A stretch of 37,191 nucleotides of DNA from a virus, in the IMG/VR virus record IMGVR_UViG_3300042388_000220, positions 1-37,191 of that record; one strand, given 5' to 3'. The notes under the pieces are model-generated. The model made no database searches. It was not told where the DNA came from and saw only the letters and a list, made by a program, of their open reading frames with translations. Of this stretch, positions 6,504-14,696 are shown piece by piece (the first letter of the stretch is position 1; each line of letters begins with the position of its first letter). A program made the translations under genes and the position numbers.

Positions 6504-8177
6504 ATGCCTACCCCCGCAATTCAAACCCTCATTACGGATGCTCAGCAGGTGCTGAACCTGAAGAGCCTGTCTGAGATCCGCGCCACGCTGACCGCCGTTC
6601 TTGCCAACGCAAACGTCGGCACGCCGCTCAACCCGAACCTGACCACGCAGCAGCTGTGGGATGAGTTCTACGAGATCGTTCGCCAGAGTCCGACCGACAT
6701 CGAGTCGATCCTGGTGAACCAGATGATGAAGTTCGTGTTTTCCCCGCCGGCCCCGGGTGGCGCAGGTGCGAACACGCAGGTGATCTTCAACGATGGCGGC
6801 GCGTTGGCGGGTGACGCTGGGCTGGTTTACAACAAGACCACCGACAAGCTGACGGTCGGAACCAACGTCGATATTTGGCGGGGTCTTTTTCAAGAAGCCA
6901 GCAGCACGGCTGTTGGAAGTTCCTCTCTTGCAGCAACGACTGCTGGTGCTGCTGGAAACACCGCTCTTGGGGCGGGTTCTGGAGGTGGCATTTCATCTGG
7001 AACTTACAACATATCTGTTGGTGTCAATGCGCTTTACAAAGCTACAGGTGTAATCACCGGATCTAATAACATTTGCGTTGGAAGTAACTCTGGAAGCTCA
7101 AGCGGTGTTATTTCTGGATCAAATAACATTGGAGTTGGACCGGAGACTCTCCGCGCTCTGTCGTCTGGCACACACAATGTTTGTGTCGGTCCTTCTACTG
7201 GTATCAATTTGACTACGGCAGGAAGCAATGCATTCCTTGGAAATGCCGCAGGAAACGGTGTAACCACTGGTAGTAACAACGTCGCTATTGGTATTAGCAC
7301 GATGTCCACCTCTGGTGGCGCAGTTCTGCACACTGGAAACAGTAACATCGCAGTTGGCAGCAATGCGCTGTTTTCTGCAAGCATAATTTCTGGTGCCGAC
7401 AACATCGGCGTCGGTCGGGATACGCTGCGCAGCCTGTCTACTGGCTCTGGCAATGTCGCCATCGGTCTACAGGCGTTGAATGGAAACACCACGGGTCTCG
7501 GAAATACCGCCATTGGTCAATCAGCACTATCCAACAACACCGTAGGATTTTACGGTGTTGCCATTGGTCAGGATGCTTTGCGAAATGCAACTGTCGGAAG
7601 CCTTACCGCAGTTGGAGTTTCTGCGCTTGAGGCAAACACCAACGGCACCGGCAACACCGCTGTCGGAAGGGCTGCGTTGTCTAGCGTTGTCAGCAACTCA
7701 GCAAACACCGCACTAGGTTACTATGCAGCAAAGAACGTAACTGGAAGTGACAACGTCGCCATTGGTTATAATGCACTAAACCTTGGAACAACCGCAACCG
7801 GAAACGTGGCTATTGGAGTAGGTTCGCTTGGAAATGCTATTGTAAGTGGCAGTTACAATAATTGTGTTGGTCAAGGATCTGGATACAATATAACAAGCGG
7901 CACAAGCAATATTCTTATTGGAACCGACGCTGGAAGTAACTTAACTACTGGCACTTCAAATATTTGCATTGGTCGAAGTGCCAACACAGCCGCAGCCGCT
8001 GATAGCAACCAGCTTGTAGTTGGTAATGCAACCTACTTCGTCGCCACCAACGGTGCCGCCACCACCTACTTCCCCACTGCATCCGCTGGTGCTGTTGCAC
8101 TCCCTGCTGCTTGCTTAGGATTCATCCGAATCTACCTGAACGGTTCTAACGTCAAGATCCCCGTCTACGGAAACTGA
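6504..8177 (+). CDS. Tail fibre with YadA-like beta-roll repeats
   Basis: 557 residues. The N-terminal part (1-85) is helical and probably attaches the fibre. VIFNDGGALAGDAGLVYN (about 93-110) is a block common at the start of phage fibre shafts. From about 140 to 495 there are roughly 21 units of the pattern N-hydrophobic-x-hydrophobic-G-x-x-x-L, such as NVAIGYNAL, NTAIGQSAL and NICVGSNSG. This is the left-handed beta-roll repeat of YadA-type trimeric adhesin heads, so the protein is probably a trimeric fibre. The C-terminal 40 residues form a distinct tip. The repeat DNA is visibly more AT-rich than both flanks, pointing to separate evolution of the shaft. Receptor binding is inferred. Confidence 0.8.
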   Translation: MPTPAIQTLITDAQQVLNLKSLSEIRATLTAVLANANVGTPLNPNLTTQQLWDEFYEIVRQSPTDIESILVNQMMKFVFSPPAPGGAGANTQVIFNDGGALAGDAGLVYNKTTDKLTVGTNVDIWRGLFQEASSTAVGSSSLAATTAGAAGNTALGAGSGGGISSGTYNISVGVNALYKATGVITGSNNICVGSNSGSSSGVISGSNNIGVGPETLRALSSGTHNVCVGPSTGINLTTAGSNAFLGNAAGNGVTTGSNNVAIGISTMSTSGGAVLHTGNSNIAVGSNALFSASIISGADNIGVGRDTLRSLSTGSGNVAIGLQALNGNTTGLGNTAIGQSALSNNTVGFYGVAIGQDALRNATVGSLTAVGVSALEANTNGTGNTAVGRAALSSVVSNSANTALGYYAAKNVTGSDNVAIGYNALNLGTTATGNVAIGVGSLGNAIVSGSYNNCVGQGSGYNITSGTSNILIGTDAGSNLTTGTSNICIGRSANTAAAADSNQLVVGNATYFVATNGAATTYFPTASAGAVALPAACLGFIRIYLNGSNVKIPVYGN

Positions 8178-8178
8178 T

Positions 8179-8568
8179 ATGCCCATCACCTACACTTGGA
8201 CCGCCACCACCCTCATCGGCTACCCCACTTTTGAGGGCGAAACCGATGTCGTTACCCGCGCCTCGTACACCGTCCTTGGAGACGATGGCGAGGGCCACAC
8301 TGCCGACTACAGCAACTGGCAGGAGACCCCGCTGGACCCTTCGGTCCCGTTCATCCCGTATGCTGACCTCACCAACGACATCGTCATTGGTTGGGTGCAG
8401 AGCAACCTCGGTCCCGACCGGGTTGCCTCCATCGAGGAGAGCATTGCGATCACCATCCAGCGGCAGGTTACCCCGCCGCCTGAACCGGAAGTGCTGCCGT
8501 TGCCTTGGGTTGCCCCAGAGGCTCCGGTTGCTCCTCCCGCCCCCGACCTTTCCGCTCCAGTCAACTAA
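8179..8568 (+). CDS. Small conserved phage protein with beta domain and Pro/Ala tail
   Basis: 129 residues, ATG one base after the fibre stop codon. Residues 1-95 hold FEGETDVVTRASYTVLGDDG, PFIPYADLTNDIVIGWVQ and LGPDRVASIEESI. This is the pattern of a small beta-sandwich-like protein often found just downstream of phage fibre genes. The last 30 residues are a Pro/Ala-rich tail. The function is not known to me. The context suggests a virion component or a fibre assembly factor. Confidence 0.65.
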   Translation: MPITYTWTATTLIGYPTFEGETDVVTRASYTVLGDDGEGHTADYSNWQETPLDPSVPFIPYADLTNDIVIGWVQSNLGPDRVASIEESIAITIQRQVTPPPEPEVLPLPWVAPEAPVAPPAPDLSAPVN

Positions 8569-8573
8569 CATCC

Positions 8574-8774
8574 ATGCAGACACTGACGCTCAACCTCGAC
8601 CCCGCCACTGCCAACGCCTTGATTGCTGCCCTTGAGGTCGCCAGGCGCCAGGGTGACTTCCAGGTCGCTCGCACTGCGGTAACAATCATCAGCGAACTCA
8701 TCCGACAGGATGAAGAGTTCAAGAAATCTCAACCTGCACCGACCAATGCCGGAGGAGAACCTTCACAACCTTGA
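8574..8774 (+). CDS. Small helical protein, function unknown
   Basis: 66 residues beginning MQTLTLNLDPATANALIAAL. Two amphipathic helices are likely (12-26 and 32-50), followed by a flexible Pro/Gly tail. I see no membrane segment or catalytic motif. It sits between a fibre-associated gene and holin-like genes and overlaps the next gene by 29 bases in another frame. Confidence 0.6.
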   Translation: MQTLTLNLDPATANALIAALEVARRQGDFQVARTAVTIISELIRQDEEFKKSQPAPTNAGGEPSQP

Positions 8775-8952
8775 GGTACGTATCGTGAGACTGGAGACCA
8801 TCATCGGTGATAAAGACGCCGGGATGGTCTCCGACATCCACGGAATCAAAGCCACCCTCGAAGGCCTCAAGCAGTTCCAATGGAAGCTGTTTGGCGGCCT
8901 CGGGGTTTTGGTTGTGCTGGCCCAGTTGATTGGTAGGATGACCATGAAATGA
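8746..8952 (+). CDS. Small membrane protein with coiled coil, holin- or XhlA-like
   Basis: 68 residues from the ATG at 8746. An N-terminal amphipathic helix or coiled coil (about 5-45) is followed by one membrane segment (FGGLGVLVVLAQLIG, about 49-63) and a short basic end. That layout resembles XhlA-type proteins that act with holins. An in-frame ATG at 8710 would add 12 residues but lie deeper in the preceding gene. It overlaps the next gene by four bases (ATGA). A lysis role is inferred from topology and neighbours. Confidence 0.6.
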   Translation: MPEENLHNLEVRIVRLETIIGDKDAGMVSDIHGIKATLEGLKQFQWKLFGGLGVLVVLAQLIGRMTMK

Positions 8953-9143
8953 ACGACTCAATCAAGTCTATCGTCCGCCACGGACTCTCGTTCGGTGGCG
9001 GTTTCTTGGTCGCCAAGGGCCTTGTGACCGTTGACCAAGCCAACGAGCTTATCGGCGCTTTCATCACGGTCTTGGGCGTAGCATGGTCTGTTTGGAAGAA
9101 TCGCAAGACTCCTCCGGCTCCCCCTGCTGCTCCAGCTGCGTGA
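8949..9143 (+). CDS. Putative holin
   Basis: 64 residues. Two hydrophobic segments (about 12-26, GLSFGGGFLVAKGLV, and 35-49, LIGAFITVLGVAWSV) are joined by a short polar turn. The SIVRHGLSFGGGFLVAKG start resembles a small phage holin-like family. The C terminus is basic, then Pro/Ala-rich, as expected for a cytoplasmic holin tail. It would form inner-membrane lesions at lysis. The start codon overlaps the preceding membrane protein's stop. No endolysin is recognisable nearby. Confidence 0.6.
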   Translation: MNDSIKSIVRHGLSFGGGFLVAKGLVTVDQANELIGAFITVLGVAWSVWKNRKTPPAPPAAPAA

Positions 9144-9154
9144 GTGGCTAACCA

Positions 9155-9325
9155 GTGAACTGGATCTACCAACTGGTGAAGGCGTTCCTGGATTGGCTCC
9201 GGGAAACGCCTGCGCCAACGGTTGAAGATGGAAATGCACCCAAACCTCTCAAGAACGATCTGGCTGCTCGTATTGCCGATTTGCCTGGGCTGCCGGACGA
9301 AGGTGGTCCTGGTCCCTTCCGGTGA
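9155..9325 (+). CDS. Small protein with amphipathic N-terminal helix, lysis-region
   Basis: 56 residues from a GTG at 9155, beginning MNWIYQLVKAFLDWLRETPA. The first 17 residues form a Trp-rich amphipathic helix that could lie on a membrane; the remainder is polar and rich in Pro and Gly. The last 98 bases overlap the start of a lipoprotein gene in another frame, an arrangement recalling nested spanin gene pairs, though no coiled coil is present. No other frame explains this interval. Function unknown. Confidence 0.6.
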   Translation: MNWIYQLVKAFLDWLRETPAPTVEDGNAPKPLKNDLAARIADLPGLPDEGGPGPFR

Positions 9326-9449
9326 TCCGATCATGCTAGCAGAACCGACGCGGGCCAGCGTGTACGCGTTTGACCGCGACGGTAAGCTGGTCGGTCCTTC
9401 GACTGTGAAGATTCCAGCTGGGTGGTACGCTCTGCCCAAGACCAAATGA
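9228..9449 (+). CDS. Small predicted lipoprotein
   Basis: 73 residues from the ATG at 9228; starts at 9222 (TTG) or 9234 (ATG) are also possible. A signal segment (RTIWLLVLPICLGC) ends in LGC, a near match to a lipobox with an unusual Cys at -3. The mature part has VVLVPSGDPIMLAEPTRA and KIPAGWYALPK, a pattern I associate with small lipoproteins in phage lysis regions. An outer-membrane spanin-like or surface role is possible. The stop overlaps the next gene's ATG. Confidence 0.65.
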   Translation: MEMHPNLSRTIWLLVLPICLGCRTKVVLVPSGDPIMLAEPTRASVYAFDRDGKLVGPSTVKIPAGWYALPKTK

Positions 9450-9691
9450 TCACCTACCGAGGCCAGAAGTTCGCCGGCTACAACAAGCCCAAGGCTACGC
9501 CGGGTGCGTCCAAGAAGTCTGCCGTGCTGGCCAAGGAAGATGGCAAGGTGCGCTTGGTGCGCTTCGGTGATCCCAAGATGCCGATCAAGAAGCACATCGC
9601 GAAAAACCGGAAGAGCTTCCGTGCGCGGCACGGTTGCGACACCCCGGGAACGAAGCTGTCTGCCAAGTATTGGTCCTGTCGGGCCTGGTGA
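9446..9691 (+). CDS. Small basic conserved phage protein
   Basis: 81 residues from an ATG overlapping the lipoprotein stop. ITYRGQKFAGYNKPKATPG, AVLAKEDGKVRLVRFGDP and the ending RKSFRARHGCD...LSAKYWSCRAW form a pattern I recognise from many small, strongly basic phage proteins of unknown function. The two cysteines and the RARH motif near the end suggest metal or nucleic-acid binding, which is inference. It follows the lysis-type genes. Confidence 0.7.
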   Translation: MITYRGQKFAGYNKPKATPGASKKSAVLAKEDGKVRLVRFGDPKMPIKKHIAKNRKSFRARHGCDTPGTKLSAKYWSCRAW

Positions 9692-9695
9692 CTCT

Positions 9696-9848
9696 ATGCA
9701 AACCAAATACGCCAAACTGGTCCGCAAGCTGAAGAATCAAGGTGCGGACGATCCTCGCGCTCTCGCGGCATTCATCGGCAGAAAAAAGCTCGGCGCGGAA
9801 GAGTTCCAACGCCGAGCCGCTGCTGGTAGGCGCAAGGCCGCCCGTTAG
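9696..9848 (+). CDS. Very small basic helical protein
   Basis: 50 residues beginning MQTKYAKLVRKLKNQGADDP, then RALAAFIGRKKLGAEEFQRR. It is helical and strongly basic. Similar short proteins with an ADDPRALAAFIGRKKxG core occur next to the preceding family in other phages, so the pair probably belongs together. Its TAG overlaps the stop codon of the converging scaffold gene by three bases, and I see no terminator hairpin between the two converging units. Confidence 0.65.
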   Translation: MQTKYAKLVRKLKNQGADDPRALAAFIGRKKLGAEEFQRRAAAGRRKAAR

Positions 9849-11098
9849 TACGCTGACGGAAGTTCGTCGATCGCGTCCTCGGCGTTCTTCGGCGCCACCC
9901 GGGTAGCGGTCGAAGTGCCTTCACCTTGGCCGGGTTCAGACGACCGGACCTTGCCAACCTTCTTCTCGAGTTCGGCCACCTTCTGCTGGAGCCGGATTAC
10001 CCGCAGGCGCTCGCGCCCGTAGGCCCGCGCACGTAGCGCCACCTGAGCCTGAGCCTTGGTAATCAGGTCCACCTTGTCGTCGTAGCCCATGTCAGCATCG
10101 ACGCCTTCGCCCTTCAGAGCGATCTTGATCAAGCGGTCGCTTTCATCCAGCAGGCGGTTTCCATCTTCATCGCCTTCCTCACGGCCGAACAGCTGAGCGT
10201 GGGTCTTCTCGTAGTCGGCAAACTGCGACTCGAACAACTCGCGTGACCGGGACTGGCGGGTCTCAACGAGCTTGGACTTCTCGATCTCGCGTTGGGCGCC
10301 CTTCTCTTTCCACTCAGCGATGGACTTGTCTCGAGACTGAGTGAGTTCGAGTATCTTCCGGCGGTGAGCCATCATCTCGGGCGCAGCTGGCCCAAACGTC
10401 TCCTGGGCAATGATAGCAGCCTTGGCTACGGGCACGTTCAAGAGAGTCATGATGTCTTGATGATTGGCATCACGCTCGGTGCCGTCTTCATCAGTGACGC
10501 GGATACCGTCGATGTCTCCAAGGGCCGTCTGCCACGCTTCACGCAGCGGCGCTTCGTACTTCTGCTTGTACTCGCCAGATCGCGTGTAGTTGAGATACCG
10601 GACTTCAGTGTCCAGTTCCTCGGCGTTTTTGCGGATCGAATCCATCTCAGCCTTCAGGGCCTTGGTGGCTTCTTCGACTTCCTTGCGGGTGCCTTCAGAC
10701 TTGGCGCGTTCGAGTTCAGTGACCTTGGCGGCGAAATCATCGCGCTCCTTCTTGGTCATCTCGTACTGCTCGCGGAACTGCTTGATCGAGGTCGGTTCCG
10801 GCTTGGCGGGTTCCGTCTTCGCAGCAGGTGCGGGCTCTTCCTTCTTCGGAGTGAACCGATCCAGGTTGAACAGGTCTTCAACCTTCGGCTTCGGAGCTTC
10901 GGCAGCCGGGGTAGTGGTGGCAGCAACTGGGGCCGGCTCAGGAGCAGGAGCGGGAGTCGGTGCAGCAACAGGCGCAGGCATCGCTGAACCCATCGGGTTG
11001 TCCAGACCTTGCCCTTCGATAGCGTCGATGCCGGAAAATGCTTCGGAATAATCTGCGCCCCGTTCGGTTGGGGCATCTGGTGATAGCAGCGGGTTCAT
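9845..11098 (-). CDS. Probable scaffolding protein
   Basis: 417 residues, highly charged and without a globular enzyme motif. Residues about 40-105 are a Pro/Ala-rich linker. About 105-190 forms a long heptad-like coiled coil (ERDDFAAKVTELERAK), and a second one lies near 350-390. The C terminus is acidic and ends DAIDELPSAY. The gene is the last of the packaging operon, two genes after the portal. Size, composition and position fit an internal scaffold that guides head assembly. An alternative is another internal head protein. Confidence 0.65.
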   Translation of the reverse strand: MNPLLSPDAPTERGADYSEAFSGIDAIEGQGLDNPMGSAMPAPVAAPTPAPAPEPAPVAATTTPAAEAPKPKVEDLFNLDRFTPKKEEPAPAAKTEPAKPEPTSIKQFREQYEMTKKERDDFAAKVTELERAKSEGTRKEVEEATKALKAEMDSIRKNAEELDTEVRYLNYTRSGEYKQKYEAPLREAWQTALGDIDGIRVTDEDGTERDANHQDIMTLLNVPVAKAAIIAQETFGPAAPEMMAHRRKILELTQSRDKSIAEWKEKGAQREIEKSKLVETRQSRSRELFESQFADYEKTHAQLFGREEGDEDGNRLLDESDRLIKIALKGEGVDADMGYDDKVDLITKAQAQVALRARAYGRERLRVIRLQQKVAELEKKVGKVRSSEPGQGEGTSTATRVAPKNAEDAIDELPSAY

Positions 11099-11358
11099 TC
11101 GAGGTTCTGATTAAGAGTCGTTTTTTCTTTTCGCATTTCCACCAAACCATTCAGTTCCTCGATGAACGCACGCGCACCGGCGCGCTTGCAGTTGGCATTC
11201 CAGCCATGCTGCGGGTTCTCCGAGGGCGGAAGGTTCCAGCAGAAATTATTGAAGGCCGCCAAGAGCGCGGCTTGGAGTTCGGGCGTTTCGAGCATTCGCT
11301 CGACTGATTGGAGGCGCTGCTTGTCGCGCTGAAACTCTTGCTTGGGGGATTGTATCAT
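11095..11358 (-). CDS. Small conserved phage protein between portal and scaffold genes
   Basis: 87 residues. LETPELQAALLAAFNNFCWNLP, HGWNANCKRAGARAFIEELNGL form a helical pattern resembling phage proteins of this genome position. No catalytic motif is seen. Both ends overlap neighbours by four bases (ATGA), so translation is coupled to portal and scaffold. A virion or head-assembly role is likely but unproven. Confidence 0.7.
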   Translation of the reverse strand: MIQSPKQEFQRDKQRLQSVERMLETPELQAALLAAFNNFCWNLPPSENPQHGWNANCKRAGARAFIEELNGLVEMRKEKTTLNQNLE

Positions 11359-13628
11359 TGGTTAAGGATGTCGGCCTGAGTCTTGAGATCCATGGCGGCA
11401 ATGTCCGCCCGAGTGAGCGCACCCTTGCGCTGAGCCTCGGCGATCGTGTTGGCGTTCTTGCGCTGTTGATCTTGCTCGAAGGCCACCTGCTTCTGGACGC
11501 GCTTCTGCTCGGAGTTCGCGGCAGCGATCTGAGCCTTGGACTGCGCGGTGATGAGCATCGACTGGATCTTCGCAGCGGTCTCGGCATCCATTCCATTTCC
11601 AGCTGCGCCTGCTTCGGCCTGAGCCTGAGCTTGCTGCTGAAGACGCTGCACGTAGCCCTTGATGTAGTTCGAGGCCTGAGCGATGCCGTCGTTGTAGAGC
11701 TTCATGTTCTGCTCCTGGCCGGGGTCCTGAGCGATCAGCTGCATCTGCTCCTGGATGTGCTGAATGACGTTGGCCAAGCCAAGCACACGTTCCATGGTCG
11801 GAATACCGTTCTGTTCCTTCTCGATGCGCCCGATAGCGCCACCAAGCATCTGGAGAAGCGTCTGGATGTACTCGGGCCGATTGATCGAAGTCGCGATAAC
11901 CACCGGCTGACCGTCGATGAGCGTGCCCCACGCCATCGTAGCGCGCTCGACGGCCGGCGAGACGGGTTTGTTGTCCACCGGTGCGAGACGATTCGCCAGG
12001 AGGGGGTCGTCGGTGTTGGCTTCGACGTACATGTGAACCACCTCGGCTTGGGAATCCGGTGCTAGCAACGGGCGGATGGCCATGAGGCGGTCAGCCTGCG
12101 CGATCTCGAGCATCTTGTTGCCGGAGCCCATGACGCGCTCGGGCATGATGTCCCAGCTGTCGAGGTTGTTGAACACGGACGGATCGACGCCTTCGGCTTC
12201 GCACTTGCGACGGAACTGAACGCAGTCGGGATGGTCGATCGTGCAGAACCGGCGAGCGATTTCGCGGTACTGGAAGGTCTGTTGGGTGTAGGCGCGGGTG
12301 AGCATCGAGCCCATGAGCGCATTGGCGTTGTTCACGCGGGCCATCACCTCGGTCGCCGTGAGTTCCTTCGATGAACCGTCGTTCACGTCTTGCGTGTAGG
12401 CCGCGCTGGACTCGGCCATGATCTGTCGGTGCATGGCCATGGCGCCCGAGAGCATCGGGTAGTCCAGCACGTGACGCTCAGACTGCGGAACCCAGGAGAG
12501 TCCTTCCGGGATCACGCCCATGTTGAACAGGTCGATCTTCTCCATGCGCTCAGCGTCACCGTCAGCGACGTTGCGGAAAAGCCACAGCATCTGCTCGAAC
12601 ACCGAGTCGGTGAATTTGCAGCGCATCCGATTCTGGAGATGGCAGACGGAGTACAGCAGGTATCCGAGTGACCGAACGGAATGCCAACGGAACGGAGGCA
12701 CCACGGCGCCGTCGGCAAACTGGACGTGCATCAGTTCAAAGATGTCGCGGCCGTAACACCGGTCTCCCGCATCAAAGAGCCACTGTCCAGCGGTCTGCAT
12801 ATTGCCGATGCCGCTGTTGTACTGGTCAACGATGATCCGGCGGCGCCAGGAGGGGTCGTCACTGGTCGTGTCCAGAAAGTAGAAGTCGTAGCAACGCAGC
12901 ACCGGCGTCGCGTCGGAACCCCAGTAGCCGGAGTTCTCCTTAAAATCTTCCTCAATCTTCTCAGGGAAGTATTGGCCAGACCAGTCGTTGACCTGGAGGC
13001 TGGTAGCCTCGCGTTCGATCATCGCTGCCAGCAGCTGGTTCACCAGCGTCAGATTCCAGCCGGGGTCCACGTTCTCACCACGGGTCATGCGGATCAGGTC
13101 CTGAGCCGTAAAGGACGTGTAGATCGCGAAGTGCGACAGGTTCTCCATCGTGGTCAACGTGTTGGTTGGGACCAAGATGTCCTCAGTGCCGCGAGCCGAT
13201 GGGCACCAGTCGCGATCACGAAGCCAAGTGACTGGCCCGATGCCGTGAAGCACCGTGGCCGCAAACTGAGACTCCAAGACCGTGGAGTATTTCGGAGACC
13301 GTTTCATCACGCGGTTCAGCTGCTTCGTGATGATGTTACCCCACTGGGTGCGCTTGTCGCGGGGTCCGATGTCGAGACCAACCGAGAAGTAATTCTGCGG
13401 CTTCAGGAACGCGTTCGTGAACTGCTGGCGAGAGGCATGGATGATCCGGGTGCCTTCCAGGAAGTTGACGTTCGTCTGGATGCGGTTGTCGCGTGCTTCC
13501 TCCTGGGTGTATGGAGGGTTGCCGTTGAAGCAGGAGTTGATGCGCGCTCGGTTGCGGGAGCGCGGCTGTTCCGCTTCGAGCATGGCGCTAACGACGTTCC
13601 AGACTCTGCTGGGTTCCTTGAAGCTCAT
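11355..13628 (-). CDS. Portal protein
   Basis: 757 residues from the ATG at 13628 (MSFKEPSRVWNV). An upstream in-frame start would overlap the preceding gene by about 60 bases and adds an unrelated segment. The layout suits large podovirus-like portals. A helical N terminus with NPPYTQEEARDNRIQTNVNF and EGTRIIHASRQQFTNAF is followed by a central alpha/beta region with WFL-rich segments. The C-terminal helical barrel (about 620-757) is rich in Gln and Ala (YVQRLQQQAQAQAEAG). Portals form the dodecameric ring through which DNA is packaged and ejected. The gene is downstream of the terminase and followed by scaffold, as expected. Confidence 0.8.
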   Translation of the reverse strand: MSFKEPSRVWNVVSAMLEAEQPRSRNRARINSCFNGNPPYTQEEARDNRIQTNVNFLEGTRIIHASRQQFTNAFLKPQNYFSVGLDIGPRDKRTQWGNIITKQLNRVMKRSPKYSTVLESQFAATVLHGIGPVTWLRDRDWCPSARGTEDILVPTNTLTTMENLSHFAIYTSFTAQDLIRMTRGENVDPGWNLTLVNQLLAAMIEREATSLQVNDWSGQYFPEKIEEDFKENSGYWGSDATPVLRCYDFYFLDTTSDDPSWRRRIIVDQYNSGIGNMQTAGQWLFDAGDRCYGRDIFELMHVQFADGAVVPPFRWHSVRSLGYLLYSVCHLQNRMRCKFTDSVFEQMLWLFRNVADGDAERMEKIDLFNMGVIPEGLSWVPQSERHVLDYPMLSGAMAMHRQIMAESSAAYTQDVNDGSSKELTATEVMARVNNANALMGSMLTRAYTQQTFQYREIARRFCTIDHPDCVQFRRKCEAEGVDPSVFNNLDSWDIMPERVMGSGNKMLEIAQADRLMAIRPLLAPDSQAEVVHMYVEANTDDPLLANRLAPVDNKPVSPAVERATMAWGTLIDGQPVVIATSINRPEYIQTLLQMLGGAIGRIEKEQNGIPTMERVLGLANVIQHIQEQMQLIAQDPGQEQNMKLYNDGIAQASNYIKGYVQRLQQQAQAQAEAGAAGNGMDAETAAKIQSMLITAQSKAQIAAANSEQKRVQKQVAFEQDQQRKNANTIAEAQRKGALTRADIAAMDLKTQADILNQ

Positions 13629-13635
13629 ATCGGTG

Positions 13636-14028
13636 TCAGATTGCTTTCCGTTCGTGCGAAATCCAGCAATTATCGGGCATTTCGGTCTTGCCAAGATACG
13701 AAAGAGGGACCCAGACCTTCAGCTTCAGGTAGCACCCGCAGACTTCGCAGGTGCCAGCAAGTCCCTCACCTTGCAGAAACATCGCCATGTCGTTGCGCGC
13801 CTGTTCCTGCTCAAGAATAGCCTCGGCCACGGTCTTGGTAACCGACCGTGCATCCGTGGGTTTGTTGTGAATACAGCGGTTGCAGGTATCAATGCGATCC
13901 TGCGCCTGCCGGCGATCGACAGGCGTTCCACCATCACCAAGCCATTCGGCTAGGATGCGCGCTCCTTGAGCCGTCTGGCGCAATTTAGCGGCCGCACGTG
14001 CGACAGCCTGAAACCCTTGGTTGTACAT
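13636..14028 (-). CDS. Zinc-binding conserved phage protein
   Basis: 130 residues. Cysteines C49 and C52 (CNRC) and C94, C97 and C99 (CEVCGC), with C121 in NCWISHE, suggest one or two structural zinc sites. The second half (YLKLKVWVPLSYLGKTEMPDNCW) is typical of a family that recurs in tailed phages with unknown function. It lies seven bases upstream of the portal start and its N terminus overlaps the previous gene by 44 bases. A head-assembly role is suggested only by context. Confidence 0.7.
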   Translation of the reverse strand: MYNQGFQAVARAAAKLRQTAQGARILAEWLGDGGTPVDRRQAQDRIDTCNRCIHNKPTDARSVTKTVAEAILEQEQARNDMAMFLQGEGLAGTCEVCGCYLKLKVWVPLSYLGKTEMPDNCWISHERKAI

Positions 14029-14260
14029 TGGATCCTGGTGTTGAGTACGTGGACGGAAAGCGGGCCTTGGTGTAGTTCTCTAGATCCAGCTGGGCCTTCT
14101 CGAGTGAAGCCGGGAGACCGTTGGCGGCCCGATGCTGCGCGATGATTCTGGCCGTTTCGTAGAAATCATCGTTCATCGGGTTGGGTTTATTCCACTTGGT
14201 TTCGGGCTGGTAATACTGCCATCCACCGTTGGGGAACGAAGTCAGATTCATGTTGCTCAT
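13985..14260 (-). CDS. Small conserved phage protein, function unknown
   Basis: 91 residues. LTSFPNGGWQYYQPETKW and a helical stretch with ARIIAQHRAANGLPAS and YTKARF resemble a phage family found near packaging or portal genes. The last residues (SGCRTCGR) carry a CxxC pair. The gene overlaps the zinc-binding gene by 44 bases, which is unusually long for this genome, though both frames look real. Function unknown. Confidence 0.65.
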   Translation of the reverse strand: MSNMNLTSFPNGGWQYYQPETKWNKPNPMNDDFYETARIIAQHRAANGLPASLEKAQLDLENYTKARFPSTYSTPGSNVQPRVSGCRTCGR

Positions 14261-14269
14261 ACGGCAGCA

Positions 14270-14692
14270 TTAAAACGGAAGATCGTCTGAATCGTCCAGA
14301 TCAGGCTTGGGAGCGGCTGGGGCAGACTCACGGCGCGGAGCCGGCGCAGCGCCTTCATCGCGACCCTTCAGGAATTGGAAGGTCTCAATCATGATCCGAG
14401 TGGTGGACCTCTTCTCGCCGGTCTTCTTGTCGTCCCACTCTTCCCGAGTCAGACGTCCCTCAACCAACAACGGATGCCCCTTCTTGACGTACTGGGCGAT
14501 CGTTTCAGCCTGCTTTCCGAAGGCCTTGCACTCAGCATAGTAGACGTCTTCCTTGTCTTCACCGGACTCAGTCTTCCAGCGGCGATTGACTGCCATGCTC
14601 AGGTTACAGACGGCGGTTCCCTTCGGCAGGTGCTTGAGTTCTACGTCGCGGGTCAGGTTTCCGACTAGGATGACTTTGTTGAATGAGGCCAT
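14270..14692 (-). CDS. ssb: Single-stranded DNA-binding protein
   Basis: 140 residues. The OB fold runs from FNKVILVGNLTRDVEL (4-19) through NLSMAVNRRW (30-39), the ECKAFGKQAE core (54-63), and GHPLLVEGRLTREEW (72-86). A Pro/Ala linker then leads to the acidic tip DDSDDLPF, the tail that recruits partner proteins in bacterial SSBs. It would coat single strands during phage replication and recombination. Its position between large terminase and portal is odd for a replication gene, and it may be expressed late. Confidence 0.95.
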   Translation of the reverse strand: MASFNKVILVGNLTRDVELKHLPKGTAVCNLSMAVNRRWKTESGEDKEDVYYAECKAFGKQAETIAQYVKKGHPLLVEGRLTREEWDDKKTGEKRSTTRIMIETFQFLKGRDEGAAPAPRRESAPAAPKPDLDDSDDLPF

Positions 14693-14696
14693 AAGA

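Noticed and set aside
12681-13820. A 379-codon plus-strand frame opposite the portal
   Set aside because: Composition is unlike a real protein, and it crosses the portal start and the next gene, whose own frames are well supported.
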